DNA of 64,000 nucleotides from JABDBL01 sp963845445 (GCA_963845445.1 CAWJSE010000002.1:1-64000); one strand, 5' to 3'. Shown: positions 9,190-22,296, numbered from the stretch's first letter. Notes: generated by a model from the sequence alone, not told the origin. Numbers and translations are program-made.

Positions 9190-10742
9190 ATGACCGGCCC
9201 CGCTGACGCGTGGCGTGAAGGCTTCGCGAGACTGGCCGGATGGCGTGCCGACCTCGTGGCGCTGTTGCTGGGGATGCTGACGGCGGCGGCGCTGCCGCCG
9301 GTGCATGCGATTCCGGTGCTGCTGGTCAGCGTCCCCGGCCTGCTGGTGCTGATCGGCGGCGACTTCCGGGCGCGCGGACCAGCGCGCGGCGTGGCTGGTG
9401 GTTCGGCTTCGGCCTGCATCTGCTGGGCCTGTACTGGATCACCGACGCGATCCTGTTCGAGGCCGACCAGTTCTGGTGGCTGGTGCCGTTCGCGGTGCCG
9501 GCGGTGGCGGCGGCGCTTGGCGGTGTTCGTGGCGGCCGCGGCGGCGGTGGCGCGGCTGGCGCCGACGGGCTGGCGGCGGGTTGCAGTGCTGGCCGGGGCG
9601 TGGACGCTGGCCGATCTGGCGCGCCAGTTCGCGTAACCGGGTTTCCTTGGAACCCGTTGGGCAGCGTCTGGGCGGTGCCCGGCGGGTTCGGCGACTGTTC
9701 ATCCAGCCGGCCGCCTGGGTCGGCGTGCATGGCCTGACGCTGGCGACGTTGTTGCTGGCCGGCGCGCCGCTGCTGGGCTGGCGCTGGCGGGGCGCGCGGT
9801 CGCGCTGTTCGTCGATCTGGGCGGCGGCCGGCGGGCTCGCGGCTGGCCGAGCCGCCGCCCGCCGCGCCGGGTCTGCACGGTGGTTCTGGTGCAGGGCAAC
9901 ATCGCGCAGGGGCAGAAATGGGACCGGGCGCTGGCGCTGCGCATCTTCGCCCGAACTACCTGGACCTGACGCGGCAAGCGGTGGCGAAGCTGCCGCCCGG
10001 CGCGCCGGCCGTCGTGGTCTGGCCCGAGACGGCGAGCCCGTTCCTGCTGGAGACGGACGCGGCGGCGCGCGAGGCGATCGCGCAGGCCGCCGGCGGTGCG
10101 GTGTCGCTGATCGGCGCGGATGCGGTTCGACTCGGCCGGGCGGCCGCGCAACAGCCTGTTCGCCGTTGCTGCCGGACGGCAGCATCGCCGCCGATCTACG
10201 ACAAATGGCATCTGGTGCCGTTCGGCGAATACATCCCCGACTGGCTGCCGCTGGCGGTCTGGGTGATGCCGGGCGGTGGCTTCGCCGCCGGGCCCGGGCC
10301 GGTCACGCTGCATGTCGCGGGCCTGCCGCCGGTCGGGCCGCTGATCTGCTACGAGGCGATCTTCACCGGCCAGATCGTCAGCCCGGCCGAACGCCCCGCC
10401 TGGCTGGTCAACGTCACCAACGATGCCTGGTTCGGCAATTCGAGCGGGCCGCGCCAGCATCTGGCGGCGGCGCGGCTGCGCGCGGTCGAGGAAGGGCTGC
10501 CGCTGCTGCGCGCCGCCAACACCGGCATCAGCGCCGGGTTCGAGCGCGCGGGCCACGAGCTTGGCGCGTCTGGGCATTGACAGACCGGAACGCTCACAAT
10601 CGCGTTGCCGGGCGCGGAACCCGCGACGCCGTTTGTACGCGATTTGGCTTAATGGTGCCCGTTGCTACTGGCCGCACGTGGTTCTCGGTCTGGGTTTTAT
10701 CCGCCGGCCGCAACGCAGCGTCAGGTTGTCCCGCAGTGGTAG
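9190..10742 (+). CDS. lnt: Apolipoprotein N-acyltransferase, many frameshifts
   Basis: This inner-membrane enzyme adds the third acyl chain to lipoproteins. An N-terminal membrane region (VALLLGMLTAAALPPVHAIP) is followed by a nitrilase domain. The catalytic triad is visible: Glu in VVWPETASPFLL, Lys in YDKWHLVPFGEYIPDWLP and Cys in GPLICYEAIF. Further family marks are VNVTNDAWFGNSSGPRQH and LRAANTGISAGFE. Breaks occur near 9390, 9520, 9640, 9800, 9950, 10130 and 10570. The C-terminal membrane helix is scrambled across frames, and the likely stop is 10740-10742. Start is ATG at 9190. Confidence 0.9.
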
Positions 10743-10968
10743 AGCGCTTATGTCTTTATTAAGGACAGGCTCAATTCGTGATACGATAGATCAAGTTTTA
10801 ACTATTCTGTTGACCATTCATCGGTTGTGTGGTTAATAGCGTGTTAAATGCTGAGGCGGAATGTGTCGACTGATGATGCGGCTGTTCGGCGGGGATGAAT
10901 TTGCAACGTTTGCTCAGTCTGGGTCTGAAGAGCGTGTAATGTTGCGATAGCCAGCGGGGAGAGCGCCG
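10743..10968. other. Intergenic stretch between lnt and the XRE gene
   Basis: This 226-bp stretch has no credible coding frame and is noticeably more AT-rich than its surroundings (runs such as tttattaagg and aagttttaactattctg), as expected for a promoter region of the downstream regulator. I see no strong terminator hairpin. Confidence 0.4.
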
Positions 10969-11430
10969 ATGCCGCGAGCGGAACAGGCCCGCCGGGCCGG
11001 ACAAGGAGTCGCGGCCCAGCCCGATCGACGTCCATGTCGGCTCCCGGATCCGCCTGCGCCGGACGCTGCTGGGCATGTCGCAGGAGCGGCTTGGGCGAGG
11101 CGCTGGGCCTGACCTTCCAGCAGGTGCAGAAATACGAGCGCGGCGTGAACCGGGTCGGCGCGTCGCGGCTGTTCGATCTGTCGCGCGTTCTGGACGTGCC
11201 GATCAGCTTCTTCTTCGACGACATGCCGGATGCGCTGTCGGGCACCTACGGCGCGCAGGGACACAGGCGCACTGGTGGGCTTTGCCGAGTCGCAGGACGG
11301 CTTCGCCGACGACACGCTGAACCGCCGCGAGACGCTGGAACTGGTGCGCGCCTATTACCGCATCACCGACCCGTCGGTGCGCAAGCGGGTGTTCGAGCTG
11401 ATCAAGTCGATGGGGCCCATCGACGGCTGA
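10969..11430 (+). CDS. XRE-family transcriptional regulator, frameshifted
   Basis: This helix-turn-helix protein is of the kind common in Rhodospirillales. After ATG 10969 (preceded by ggggagag) the repaired reading is SPIDVHVGSRIRLRRTLLG, then the HTH LGEALGLTFQQVQKYERG, NRVGASRLFDLSRVLDVPIS and FFFDDMPDAL. It ends RRETLELVRAYYRITDPSVR to the stop at 11430. Frame breaks lie near 10998, 11095 and 11265. The role is probably a chromosomal transcription factor; the target is unknown. Confidence 0.85.
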
Positions 11431-11439
11431 GACCGACTT

Positions 11440-12873
11440 TCAGAACGCCTTGTAGACGATATCGGGCGCCGGCGATTGTAGCAGGGCGATCATCGCCACG
11501 GTGACGACGGCCACAGCTGTATTCCATGCCGTTCGTACGTAGCGGGACCGCAGGACAGGTTTCTGCTTCCATTTCAGCCGGAGACTTGCGTTGTGCGCGG
11601 CCTGCGCGCCGGCGAGGATGAGGGTCGCCGCTGCCAGGATCGAAATCCACACCAGCGTCAACTCCAGCGGCCCGAGGGTGGCCGCGAAACCGGCGATCTG
11701 CGGCCAGGTGGACCAGAACCAGAGCAGAGTGAAGGCGAACCAAGTGAAGGTCAGCCCGCGGCTGCAGGTGCGATAGAGCGGATTCGCCGCGAGCGCGCGG
11801 TAAGCCTTCCGCCCCAGCCTGTCCTGCATAAGCACCTCGTAGAGCTTGTTGGCGGCCACGCCGCCGCCTTGCAGGAAGCCGAAAAACAGGAATTCCGACG
11901 TCTGGCCGTGCCACAGGCCAACCAGGAAGAACGTCACGAACAACGCGAGCACGCCGAGATAGGGGGTCCGCCGGGGTGTCCCGATCCACGCGACGCACGC
12001 CATCATCAGCGGGTTATAGACGTAGGTGCGCAGCCAGCCGGACAGCGTCATGTGCCAGCGGCCCCAGAAGCCGATGAAATTCTCCGACGCGAAGGGCCGG
12101 TCGAGATTCTCCGGCAGCGCGATGCGGAAGAACCGCGCCACCCCGATCACCACGTCGATGTAGCCGGAGAAATTGCAATAAATGTACAGAGGGTAGATCG
12201 CGACGATCGTTGCGCCGGAGCCGACATGTCCGGCCATGGTCGGGTCGGTACCCAGGCCGTTGATCGCTCGATGCTGCGCCTGCGCGAGCAACATCGAGAC
12301 GATGGCGACCTTGAAATACCCGACGATGACGCGCTCCACGGCGGCGCCAGCTACGGCGAGGTCGAGCGGCAGTGGTTGGATCTCGATGCGGCGATAGTCC
12401 TGATAGCGCTGGATTGGACCCGAGGTCAGGCTGGTGAAGTTGAGCGTGTAATTGATGTAGGACAGCAGGCTGACGCGTCCCCCCAGTGTCCCTTGATGGC
12501 TGTCGATGATCAGATGCAGCACACGAAAGAACACGTAGGACAGTCCGACCAGCAGGTAGGGGAAGGGGAGCAATGTGGCGCTTGGGAAGAAGCTGTAGCG
12601 TTTGAGCCAAAAGAACGCGGCCAAAGTCAGCAACAGCGCCACCGGAAAGACCCGCGGCGCTGAGCCGTCTCGCACGAAGTGCTGGGCCGCGAAGCCGAGC
12701 GCCAGGAAACTGGCGAATGGCAGGAGCGCAACCGGACTAGCGGAAAAACTGGCCAGAAAGCCAAGGTTGACGGCCAGCAGCACCGACCGCCGCCACCAGC
12801 CGGCCGTGCCGATGTTGAACAGCAGCGCCGCCACGGCGGCGAACGCCAGGAAGCCGACCGACGGCACGATCAC
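11440..12873 (-). CDS. MBOAT-family O-acyltransferase (AlgI-like)
   Basis: This intact multi-spanning membrane protein of about 477 residues has the MBOAT/AlgI hallmarks FWGRWHMTLSGWLRTYVYNP and the active-site His in VGLWHGQTSEFLFFGFLQG. The conserved SGPIQRYQDYRR and YPLYIYCNFSGYIDVVIG also fit. Such proteins move acyl (usually acetyl) groups across the membrane to extracellular polysaccharides or wall polymers. The GTG start at 12871-12873 overlaps the TGA of the upstream SGNH gene (GTGA), so the two are translationally coupled. No polysaccharide synthase is adjacent, so the acceptor is unknown. Confidence 0.9.
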   Translation of the reverse strand: MIVPSVGFLAFAAVAALLFNIGTAGWWRRSVLLAVNLGFLASFSASPVALLPFASFLALGFAAQHFVRDGSAPRVFPVALLLTLAAFFWLKRYSFFPSATLLPFPYLLVGLSYVFFRVLHLIIDSHQGTLGGRVSLLSYINYTLNFTSLTSGPIQRYQDYRRIEIQPLPLDLAVAGAAVERVIVGYFKVAIVSMLLAQAQHRAINGLGTDPTMAGHVGSGATIVAIYPLYIYCNFSGYIDVVIGVARFFRIALPENLDRPFASENFIGFWGRWHMTLSGWLRTYVYNPLMMACVAWIGTPRRTPYLGVLALFVTFFLVGLWHGQTSEFLFFGFLQGGGVAANKLYEVLMQDRLGRKAYRALAANPLYRTCSRGLTFTWFAFTLLWFWSTWPQIAGFAATLGPLELTLVWISILAAATLILAGAQAAHNASLRLKWKQKPVLRSRYVRTAWNTAVAVVTVAMIALLQSPAPDIVYKAF

Positions 12874-14006
12874 GGGGGCGTCCCCAGATTGGCCGAACGC
12901 GTGGTGCGGCAGTCGCCGAACGGCCCCTTCGGCTCGTCGGCCAGCCGATGCGCGATGCTGGCCGCGGCAATCGTATGGCCTGCGCCGGACATGTGACCGT
13001 CGACGATGTAGAAGAGCGCCACCGGCAGCGGCGTGGCACGCAACGCCACCGAGGTGTCGTCGAACCAGGCGTCGTGTCGCGCCGCAATCGCGGCAACGGC
13101 CGCCGGGAGCGCCTCCGGGTCGACCCCTTGAGGCGGGGCGTTGGTCGCCATCAACTGGGCTTCCGCGGCCTGCGGGACGAACGCGATCACGAACGGGATG
13201 CCGGCACGGTGCGCCCGCTCGGCGAGGGTACCGACGAGTCCATCCAGCAGGCGCAGGCGTGCTTGCCAGCGCGTGCTGAATGGGGGGCGCAGGAAGTCGG
13301 CCTTGTCGCCGTAGTTCAGGTATAGCGGCAGATAGACCGATGGATCGCGGAACAGAAAGTGCTGCGCCACCGTCAGGGCGCGACTGTCTTTCACAGCCGC
13401 GAAGAGGCGCTGCTGAAGACCGGGCGCGGCCGATGGCGCGGTGGCAGCCGGATGTTCGGCCAGCGATTCCTCGAGGTCGAAGGGCGCCGTCACGAGCAGG
13501 ACGGCGTCGGGCTTCAAGCGCAGAGCCTCGTCCATGCGCGGGATCAGCCGGTCGCCGCCATAACCGATGGCCCCGAGGTTCTGCACCTCCACCGTTCCAG
13601 CGCACATCCGGCTCAGATCGGCCGCGAGTCGCGCCGCGATGGTGTCGTCATAGGGGACCAGATAGCCCTCGCTCAGCGAGGAGCCGATCAGGGCGATGCG
13701 GCGACGGCCGGGCGGCAGGGGACCGCAGGGCTCGTCCGACCGGTAGCCGCAGGCGTTGTAGGTGCTGCTGTACCACGGCCCCTCGGGTGTTTTCATGACG
13801 GACACGCAGTTCGGGCGGTAGCGGAAGCCGAGCACCGGGTCGGGCGTCCGGCAGGCGTTGGTCAACTGCTCCGGCCAGGCGAGCCGCGCGACGGCCTCGG
13901 CGCCGGCAAACAGGGCAACAACCGTAAGGATGGCGACGAGCGGCAGCAGCCAAAGGTCGCGGTATGGCAGGCCGCCCATCGCCGGGTGCCGATTGGGAGT
14001 GTCCAT
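12870..14006 (-). CDS. SGNH-fold hydrolase/acetyltransferase partner of the MBOAT protein
   Basis: This intact 378-residue protein has an N-terminal membrane anchor (LWLLPLVAILTVVALFAGAEA) and an SGNH catalytic domain. Block I Ser is in IALIGSSLSEGYLVP, block II Gly in NLGAIGYGGDRL, and the Asp/His pair in YIVDGHMSGAGH near the C-terminus. The arrangement mirrors AlgJ/AlgX or DltD-type periplasmic partners that complete acyl transfer begun by an MBOAT protein. It overlaps the MBOAT gene by 4 bp. It is one of the few genes in this block with no frameshift. Confidence 0.85.
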   Translation of the reverse strand: MDTPNRHPAMGGLPYRDLWLLPLVAILTVVALFAGAEAVARLAWPEQLTNACRTPDPVLGFRYRPNCVSVMKTPEGPWYSSTYNACGYRSDEPCGPLPPGRRRIALIGSSLSEGYLVPYDDTIAARLAADLSRMCAGTVEVQNLGAIGYGGDRLIPRMDEALRLKPDAVLLVTAPFDLEESLAEHPAATAPSAAPGLQQRLFAAVKDSRALTVAQHFLFRDPSVYLPLYLNYGDKADFLRPPFSTRWQARLRLLDGLVGTLAERAHRAGIPFVIAFVPQAAEAQLMATNAPPQGVDPEALPAAVAAIAARHDAWFDDTSVALRATPLPVALFYIVDGHMSGAGHTIAAASIAHRLADEPKGPFGDCRTTRSANLGTPP

Positions 14007-14075
14007 GTCCCGCTGCTTTCGCCGTGACGGTCAGCGACGAAGCTTGGGACACGGCTCGCTAATATATCCCTACCG

Positions 14076-14586
14076 TCATGCCCGCAGTTGCGGGTTGTCG
14101 AACTCCGGCCGACGGGCGCGCGCCAATGCGGCTTGCAACGTGTCGGCGAGATCGCGCTTCTCGTCCTCGCCCAAGGTGACAGCGATCTCCTCCTCGGCCG
14201 CACGGGCGGCGACCACGAGGCGGGAAACGCGGCCGGGGCGATCCTCCAGCCGCACGCGCAGCCACGCCGAAGGCAGGCTGCGTTCGTGGCGCTGGCCGCG
14301 CCAGTCGGTGCGGACAATTCGGAGGGTCGATTTCGGTCAGCAGCACCAGCTCGCTCTGCCGCGCGTGTCGCACGTTCAGGCGGAGCAGGAACACGAACAG
14401 CCCGACCTCGATCACCGAGAAACCGGCGACCGGCCACGCGCCGATGAACCAGAAGCGCAGTGCCAGCAGGCTGCTCAGGCCGGCCACTGATAAACACAGG
14501 ATCATCACACCGCGCCGGGACAGGCTTCGGTGCGGGATGATGATCGCCTCGAACAGCGGCTCGGCGGCCTCGGGGGCGGACATCAC
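14076..14586 (-). CDS. DUF2244 integral membrane protein, one frameshift
   Basis: The protein starts MMSAPEAAEPLFEAIIIPHR, then RSLSRRGVMILCLSVAGLSS, with two membrane helices and the segment VIEVGLFVFLLRLNVRHARQ. This matches the DUF2244 family, often near oxidase genes in Alphaproteobacteria. After a frameshift near 14325 the C-terminal part reads RVRLEDRPGRVSRLVVAARA and ends at the TGA 14076-14078. Molecular function is unknown. The start, ATG at 14586, lies 25 bp after the stop of the next gene upstream on the same strand, so the two probably form an operon. Confidence 0.78.
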
Positions 14587-14610
14587 CGGGATATGTCCCG
14601 GTCGCGCGGA

Positions 14611-15325
14611 TTACACCCGTTCGTAGTGGATCACCGAGCCGTCGGCGACGGAGAATTCCATGCCCGCCCAGGTCGCGCGTCTGGTCGTACCAAAGATCGA
14701 GGTCGAGGTCGCCGCGCAGGCTGTAGCGCGTCGCCGGGATGCGACCGCCGGCGGCGATCGGCACCGGGTCGGTGCCGAGTTCGCGCACCACGGGATGCAC
14801 CAGCATGCCATCCTGGGTCCCGATCATGGGCGAGGTCAGCAGGCGGCGGTTCCAGTAGGTTGTCGGCAGCGCGTCTTCGGGTGCGATGTAGGTCTTGGCC
14901 GCCGTTCCGACGACGGACAGCCCGGCATCCGTGCGGTGCGCCGACATGTACAGCTTGGTGCCGTTCTTGTCGGTGGTCGATTCAAGCTGGATGATGCGGT
15001 CGTTCTGCCAGACCTCAAGCGTGTGGTGCGTGTAGCGCACCAGCGGGATGGGTCCGAACTTGACCAGCACATCGACATCGACGTGCACCGTCAGCGCATC
15101 GCCCTGCTGATTGAAGCTGATCGTGTGGGTGCCGATGTTGTTGTCGTGGCGCATGAGGTGGAACGACAAGGCACCGCCACTCGGCACTGGCAAGATGGGT
15201 GAGGCGGCCGCCCGAGGCACCACGTAACCCGGACCGACAGCCGCGGCGGCCGCGGACAACCCTCCAACCGCCAGCAAAAACGGCCGCCGTCCGATCGTCA
15301 TCGTCGCACGTTCCTGGGTTCGCAT
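14611..15325 (-). CDS. Tat-exported protein of DUF6134 type, one frameshift
   Basis: Start is ATG at 15325 with a strong gaggagg upstream. The N-terminus carries a twin-arginine-like signal (TIGRRPFLLAVGGLSAAAAA). The mature part is a lipocalin/beta-barrel-like sequence (HLMRHDNNIGTHTISFNQQG, YTHHTLEVWQNDRIIQLEST, LRGDLDLDLWYDQ). A shift near 14665 joins the C-terminal FSVADGSVIHYERV ending at 14611. It resembles DUF6134, a family of exported proteins of unknown function. No catalytic motif is seen. Confidence 0.65.
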
Positions 15326-15496
15326 GGCCTCCTCGTTCAATTGTTGTGTCAACCTGATCGGCTATAGTGCCTGAAAATCTGACGTTTGTCAGTCCAATGA
15401 CATGCGGCGGCGCGTCGGGCATTTCGCTGGATGCGGTGGCGTGGCAAGATTGCCACTCTTTCCATGTTCACTGGCCGGACCGAATCACCGTTAGCC

Positions 15497-16030
15497 ATGC
15501 GTCAGCTTCTGCTCATGCGTCACGCCAAGTCCTCCTGGGACGATCCGAGGCTGGCGGATCACGCCCGTCCACTGAACGCGCGCGGCCGGCTGGCCGCCGC
15601 TTCGATGGGCGAGGCGATGCACCGCCTGGGTCTGGCGCCCGATGTGGTCATGGTGTCGTCCGCGCGGCGTACGCTGCAAACGTTGCAGGCGCTGGGGCCC
15701 TGGGACGACACGCCGCTGATCGAGCCGATGGACACCCTGTACCTGGCGAGCGGGGCGCAAATGCTCGCCGTGCTGCAGGGTGTGGCCGAGACCGCGCGAA
15801 GTGTGCTGCTGATCGCGCATAACCCGGGGATGCATGAACTGGCGATGATGCTGACCGGCGCGGCGGCGATGAGACAGGACACGCCGACGACCCGCCGGCT
15901 GGCCGAAGGCTTCCCGACAGGTGCACTCGCCGAATTCAGCATTGCCGGGCACTGGTGGCAGCTCGACCAGGGGGGCGGGCGGTTGCTCCGTTTCCTGCTG
16001 CCGCGTGACTTGCCGGAGGTAGCAGCCTGA
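15497..16030 (+). CDS. sixA: SixA-like histidine phosphatase
   Basis: This 177-residue histidine-phosphatase-superfamily protein is intact. The RHG-type active site is RQLLLMRHAKSSWDD, and the second His is in VLLIAHNPGMHELAM. SixA dephosphorylates phosphohistidine on phosphorelay or PTS proteins. Start is ATG at 15497, chosen because the protein family begins exactly at MRQLLL; upstream in-frame Met residues add an unrelated leader. Its stop overlaps the start region of the CYTH-CHAD gene. Confidence 0.85.
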   Translation: MRQLLLMRHAKSSWDDPRLADHARPLNARGRLAAASMGEAMHRLGLAPDVVMVSSARRTLQTLQALGPWDDTPLIEPMDTLYLASGAQMLAVLQGVAETARSVLLIAHNPGMHELAMMLTGAAAMRQDTPTTRRLAEGFPTGALAEFSIAGHWWQLDQGGGRLLRFLLPRDLPEVAA

Positions 16031-17507
16031 AGCTCGAACTCAGCCTACCGCACGCAGATGCGGGGCGACTTCCCAAACTGAAATTGTTGACGCCGCTCAA
16101 AACGGGGCGGATGCGCAGCCAGCTATGGGGCGTCGTGTGGCACGATAGTGCCGATCTCGGCTTGGCGCGCGCCGACCTGGCGCTGTCCGAGCAGCGCGGC
16201 ACCTGGCGCAAGGAGGCGCTGCTGCCGTCGGCCGATCCGCGCGCCGCCGCCTGGGCTCCCGGCGCGCCGGCACCGGTACTGGTCGAGGCCACCGATGTAA
16301 CGGCGCTCGCGCTGTCGCAGACGATGCGGCCGGTGGCCTCCTGCGAGGGCAGCCTGCGCACCCTGGCGTTGCGGACCGGCGCGGCGCCGATGGTGCTTTC
16401 GGTCCTCGACGCGGAGCTGCGCACGGTGACGCTGCGCCAGCCGATCGCCCGCGTCTGGCTGGAGGGCGAGGACGCGGCTTGCGGTGACCTCGCTCTGTCG
16501 CTTGCGGCCCAGATTGGGCTCGCGGTGCCGAACACGAGCCTGGCCGCCGAGGCAATGGCGACGGTGATGAACGTGCGCGCGCAAACCGCGCCGGCTGGGC
16601 GCGCCGGCGCTGGTGGCCAGCCTGGCCCCGGCCGACGCATTCGCCAGCTGATCGGTCAGTTGACGGATGTGATCCTGTACTGGGCGCCGCGCGCGGCGAC
16701 GCGCGAAGGCACCGAGCCGGTGCATCAGATGCGCGTGGCGCTGCGCCGGCTGCGGGCCGGCCTGTCGGTGTTCCGCCGGGCGACCAGTGGGCCGTGGGTG
16801 GATGCGATGGCCGAGGAGGCGCGGCACCTGGCGGGGCTGCTGGGGCCGGCGCGCGACTGGGACGTGTTTTGCACCGAGACCGCCGCCGGCGTGATCGACG
16901 CATTCGCTGACGATCGTTCAGTCGCCAAGCTGCTGGCGGCCGCCGAGCGGCGCCGTCGTGACGCATACGCCGAACTCCGTGCGTTCTTGGGCAGTGCGGC
17001 GTTTCGCCGTTTCGGCATCCGGCTGGCGGCAGTGGCCGGGCGGCCGCGCCTGGCAGGCGGAGCTGTCGCCCGAGCAGGCACGAGATGCTGCAGACCGACA
17101 TGGTCGACTTCGCCGGGCAGGTTCTGCGGCGGCGCCTGAAGCGGGTACTGGAGGCGGGCGACGACATCGGCGGGCTGGATGCGCCGGCACTGCATGCCGT
17201 CCGGCTCGACGGCAAGAAGCTGCGCTACGCGGCCGAAATGCTGGCTCCGTTATATGACCGCAAGGACGCGCAGCCGCTTCCTGCGCAGGCTGACCGCACT
17301 GCAGGAATCCCTCGGCAAGCTGAACGACGGCGCGGTGGCGGCGACGCTGATGGCGGAGCTGGCTCAGGCGCGAAGCCGGGGGCGGAGCGAGCTTTCGCAG
17401 CGGGCGTCGTGCGCGGCTTCGTCGCGGCAAAGGGCGGCGCGGCACGAAAAGAGATTGGCAGCGCGTGGAAGAAGTTCCGGCGGCTGGAGCCGTTCTGGTA
17501 CCGTTGA
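16027..17507 (+). CDS. CYTH-CHAD domain protein, frameshifted in the C-terminal half
   Basis: The first ~180 residues are CYTH/triphosphate-tunnel-like (KLELSLPHADAGRLPKLKLL, then LEGEDAACGDLALSL). A CHAD domain begins at EPVHQMRVALRRLRAGLSVF, with its conserved His and Arg pairs and ARDWDVF; CHAD binds polyphosphate. Breaks near 17045, 17080, 17265 and 17340 scramble the second CHAD repeat (VRLDGKKLRYAAEMLAPLY). The open frame overlaps the sixA stop at a CTG; no ATG or GTG fits there, so the start is uncertain. It probably binds or hydrolyses polyphosphate or triphosphate. Confidence 0.8.
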
Positions 17508-17527
17508 CGCCTGGCGGTGCACCCAAC

Positions 17528-18774
17528 CTAAGAGCGGTATGACCCGTTGATGTCGATATACCCGTGCGTCAGGTCGCACGTCCAAACCGTCGCGCGCCCG
17601 CGGCCCAGGCCGAGGTCGATGCCGATTTCCAACTCGCGGCCCTTCATGTGCGCCACCACCGGCGCCTCGTCGTAGCCGGGCACCACGCGCCTTCGCGCGC
17701 CATCCACACGCCGCCCACCGACACCGAAAGCTTGTCGCGGTCCGCCGGCTCGCCGGCCTTGCCCACCGCCATCACGATGCGGCCCCAATTGGCGTCCTCG
17801 CCGGCGATCGCGGTCTTCACCAGGGGCGAATTCGCCACCGACATCGCGATCCGCTTCGCCGACTTCGCCGACGCGGCACCGGCCACGTCGATGCGCACCA
17901 GCTTCTGCGCACCCTCGCCGTCGCGCGTCACCTGCAACGCCAGATCGAGCAGCAGGTCGTCCAGCTTGGCGGCGAAATCCTTCAGCATCCGGCCCCGCGC
18001 GTTGCTGCCGTCGCCGCTCGGGATGCGCGGATGCTTCGCCTGCCCCGGTCGCGAACAGCAGCACCGTGTCGGACGTGGAGGTGTCGCTATCGACCGTCGT
18101 GCAGTTGAAGCTGGCCTCGACGCCCCGGCGCAGCAGCGTCTGCATCGCATCGGCCGGCAGCTTGGCGTCGGTGAACACGAAGCACAGCATCGTCGCCATG
18201 TCGGGCGCGATCATGCCGCTGCCCTTGGCGAAGCCGCTGATCCGCACCGTCGCCTCGCCGATCTGCGCCGTCCGGGTCGCCGCCTTGGGGAAGGTGTCGG
18301 TGGTCATGATGCCGCGCGCCGGCGCCTCCCAGCCGTCCTCGGACAGGCTGGCATGCAGCGCCGGCAGGGCGGCGACCAGGCGCTCGGTGGGCAGCACCTC
18401 GCCGATCACGCCGGTCGAGGCCAGGAACACCTGCCGCGCCGGGCAGTCGACCAGCTTGCGCCGCCGCCGCCGCGGTCGCCGCGCAGGTGTCGCGCCCGGC
18501 CTTGCCGGTGAACACGTTGGCGTTGCCGGCGTTCACCACCACCGCCCGCGCGCGGCCCGACTTCAGCGCCGCCCGGCACCAATCCACCGGCGCGCCCGGG
18601 CACTTGCTGGAGGTGAACACGCCGGCCGCCGTGGTGCCGGCCGCCAGCTCGATCATCACCAGATCGGTGCGGCCCTTGTAGCGGATGCCGGCCTGCCGCC
18701 GCGCCCAGGCGCACGCCGGCCATCGGCGGCAGCGCCGGCAGTGCGACAGCCAGCGGCGAGACGGGCAACGCCAT
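17528..18774 (-). CDS. argJ: Bifunctional ornithine acetyltransferase/N-acetylglutamate synthase ArgJ, frameshifted
   Basis: ArgJ recycles the acetyl group in arginine synthesis. The N-terminus, ATG 18774, reads MALPVSPLAVALPALPPMAG. Later frames give VMIELAAGTTAAGVFTSSKC, AVVVNAGNANVFTGKAGRD and VFLASTGVIGEVLP. The autocleavage region is SGMIAPDMATMLCFVFTDAK, with the nucleophile Thr in ATM. The end is DLGLGRGRATVWTCDLTHGY at 17528. Breaks occur near 18695, 18460, 18045 and 17670. It lies directly downstream of the PpiC-type gene, an arrangement seen in Acetobacteraceae. Confidence 0.9.
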
Positions 18775-18854
18775 GGTCGCGATCCTTCCCCCGAAGACTC
18801 GTGACGCGGGTCTTACGAGCCTCCGGGATGCGCCGTCCAGCCGGCGCAGGAAGG

Positions 18855-19808
18855 TTACGGCTTGCGGCGCTGGCGGCGGCACGGCGGTGTCGGTCGCCTT
18901 CATCGGCGTGCCGTCCATGTTGAACTTCTGCACGGTCAGCCCGGTGCGCGCCTGCGCCACCGCCTGCTGCACGCCTTCCTGGATCATCTTCTGGCGCAGC
19001 TCATCCCGCGCCTGCTCGAAGGTCGGCGGCGGCGCGGTGCGGCGTTCCTCCAGCTTGATGACATGCCAGCCGAACTGGGTGTGCACCGGGGTCTGCGTGA
19101 TCTCCCGGGCTTCAGCGCGAAGGCGGCGGCGGCGAACTCCGGCACCATGTCGTCCTTCTTGAAGAAGCCCAGGTCGCCGCCGGTCTTGCCGCCCGGATCG
19201 GTGCTGTTCTGCTTGGCCAGCGTCGCGAAATCGGCGCCCGTCGTTCAGCTCGGCGATGATCTTCTTCGCGTCGGCCTCGTTGGCCACCAGGATGTGGCTG
19301 GCGTGCACTTCCTCCTCGGGCGGCTTGCCCGGCGGCTTCCTTGTCGAAGCGCGCCTTCACCGCCTCGTCGGTCACTTGCGGGCCGACTTCCTTGCTGAGC
19401 ATCGCACTCTGCAATGCGCGGTCCTCGGCGGCCTGCATCTGCGCGCGCGACCAGCGGGTCCTTGTCGAGGCCGGTCTTCTTCGCCTCGATCACCAGAGCG
19501 CGGCCGTCGATCAGCTGGTCGAGCAGCATCGGGAACAGCATCTGCGGCGGCATGCCGCGCAGGTTGTCGGGCAGGCCCTGCGCGGCGGCCTGCAGGTCGC
19601 TCAGGTAGATCGGCTGGCCATTGACCTTGGCGACCACCGGATCGGCGCGGCGCCGTCGGTGCCGGTGCCGCCGGGGAAGCCGCGGGGGGAGTGGCGGGTG
19701 CCGGGGCCGGCTGCGGCCCAGGCCGGGGTGGCGCCGAACGGCGGTGAGCAGGACCGGGATGACCAGATACGGCGCCGGACGCCGGATCGCCGCGCGCAAA
19801 CGCAACAT
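18855..19808 (-). CDS. PpiC-type peptidyl-prolyl isomerase (parvulin), frameshifted
   Basis: Start is ATG at 19808 with a hydrophobic signal region. The chaperone part reads VVAKVNGQPIYLSDLQAAAQ, GLPDNLRGMPPQMLFPMLLD, and the parvulin domain has HASHILVANEADAKKIIAEL and QFGWHVIKLEERR. Frame breaks lie near 19735, 19650, 19450, 19345, 19240 and 19110. A last shift would end the protein at the TAA 18855-18857. It is a periplasmic folding factor of the PrsA/SurA kind. It is divergent from secA. Confidence 0.85.
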
Positions 19809-20063
19809 TATAACCTCAATGCGATGAAGGCCGGATGATGGCCGATGCCCGGCCGGCCCACAAGTTACGGTCCCTCCAGGGCGCTGATACAATGCGCGAC
19901 GTTGCGGTGGAATCCGTCGCTGCCGCCGTCGTTGACCATGACCCGTCGGGGGTCCTATCTGAACCGAGCCGCGCCAGGGCTATCCGCCCCGGCGCCGCCA
20001 GCCCGGAAGGTTGCCATGCCCAGCCGCACGCCGCCCCCAGACCCGGCAGGCCGCATAGACGCC

Positions 20064-22289
<2,226 letters not shown>

Positions 22290-22296
<7 letters not shown>

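Noticed and set aside
10715..10790. A tRNA-like D-arm (GCAGTGGTAGAGCGC) after lnt
   Set aside because: No paired GCTC half, acceptor stem or T-loop is found in reach, and the segment fits the scrambled C-terminus of lnt.
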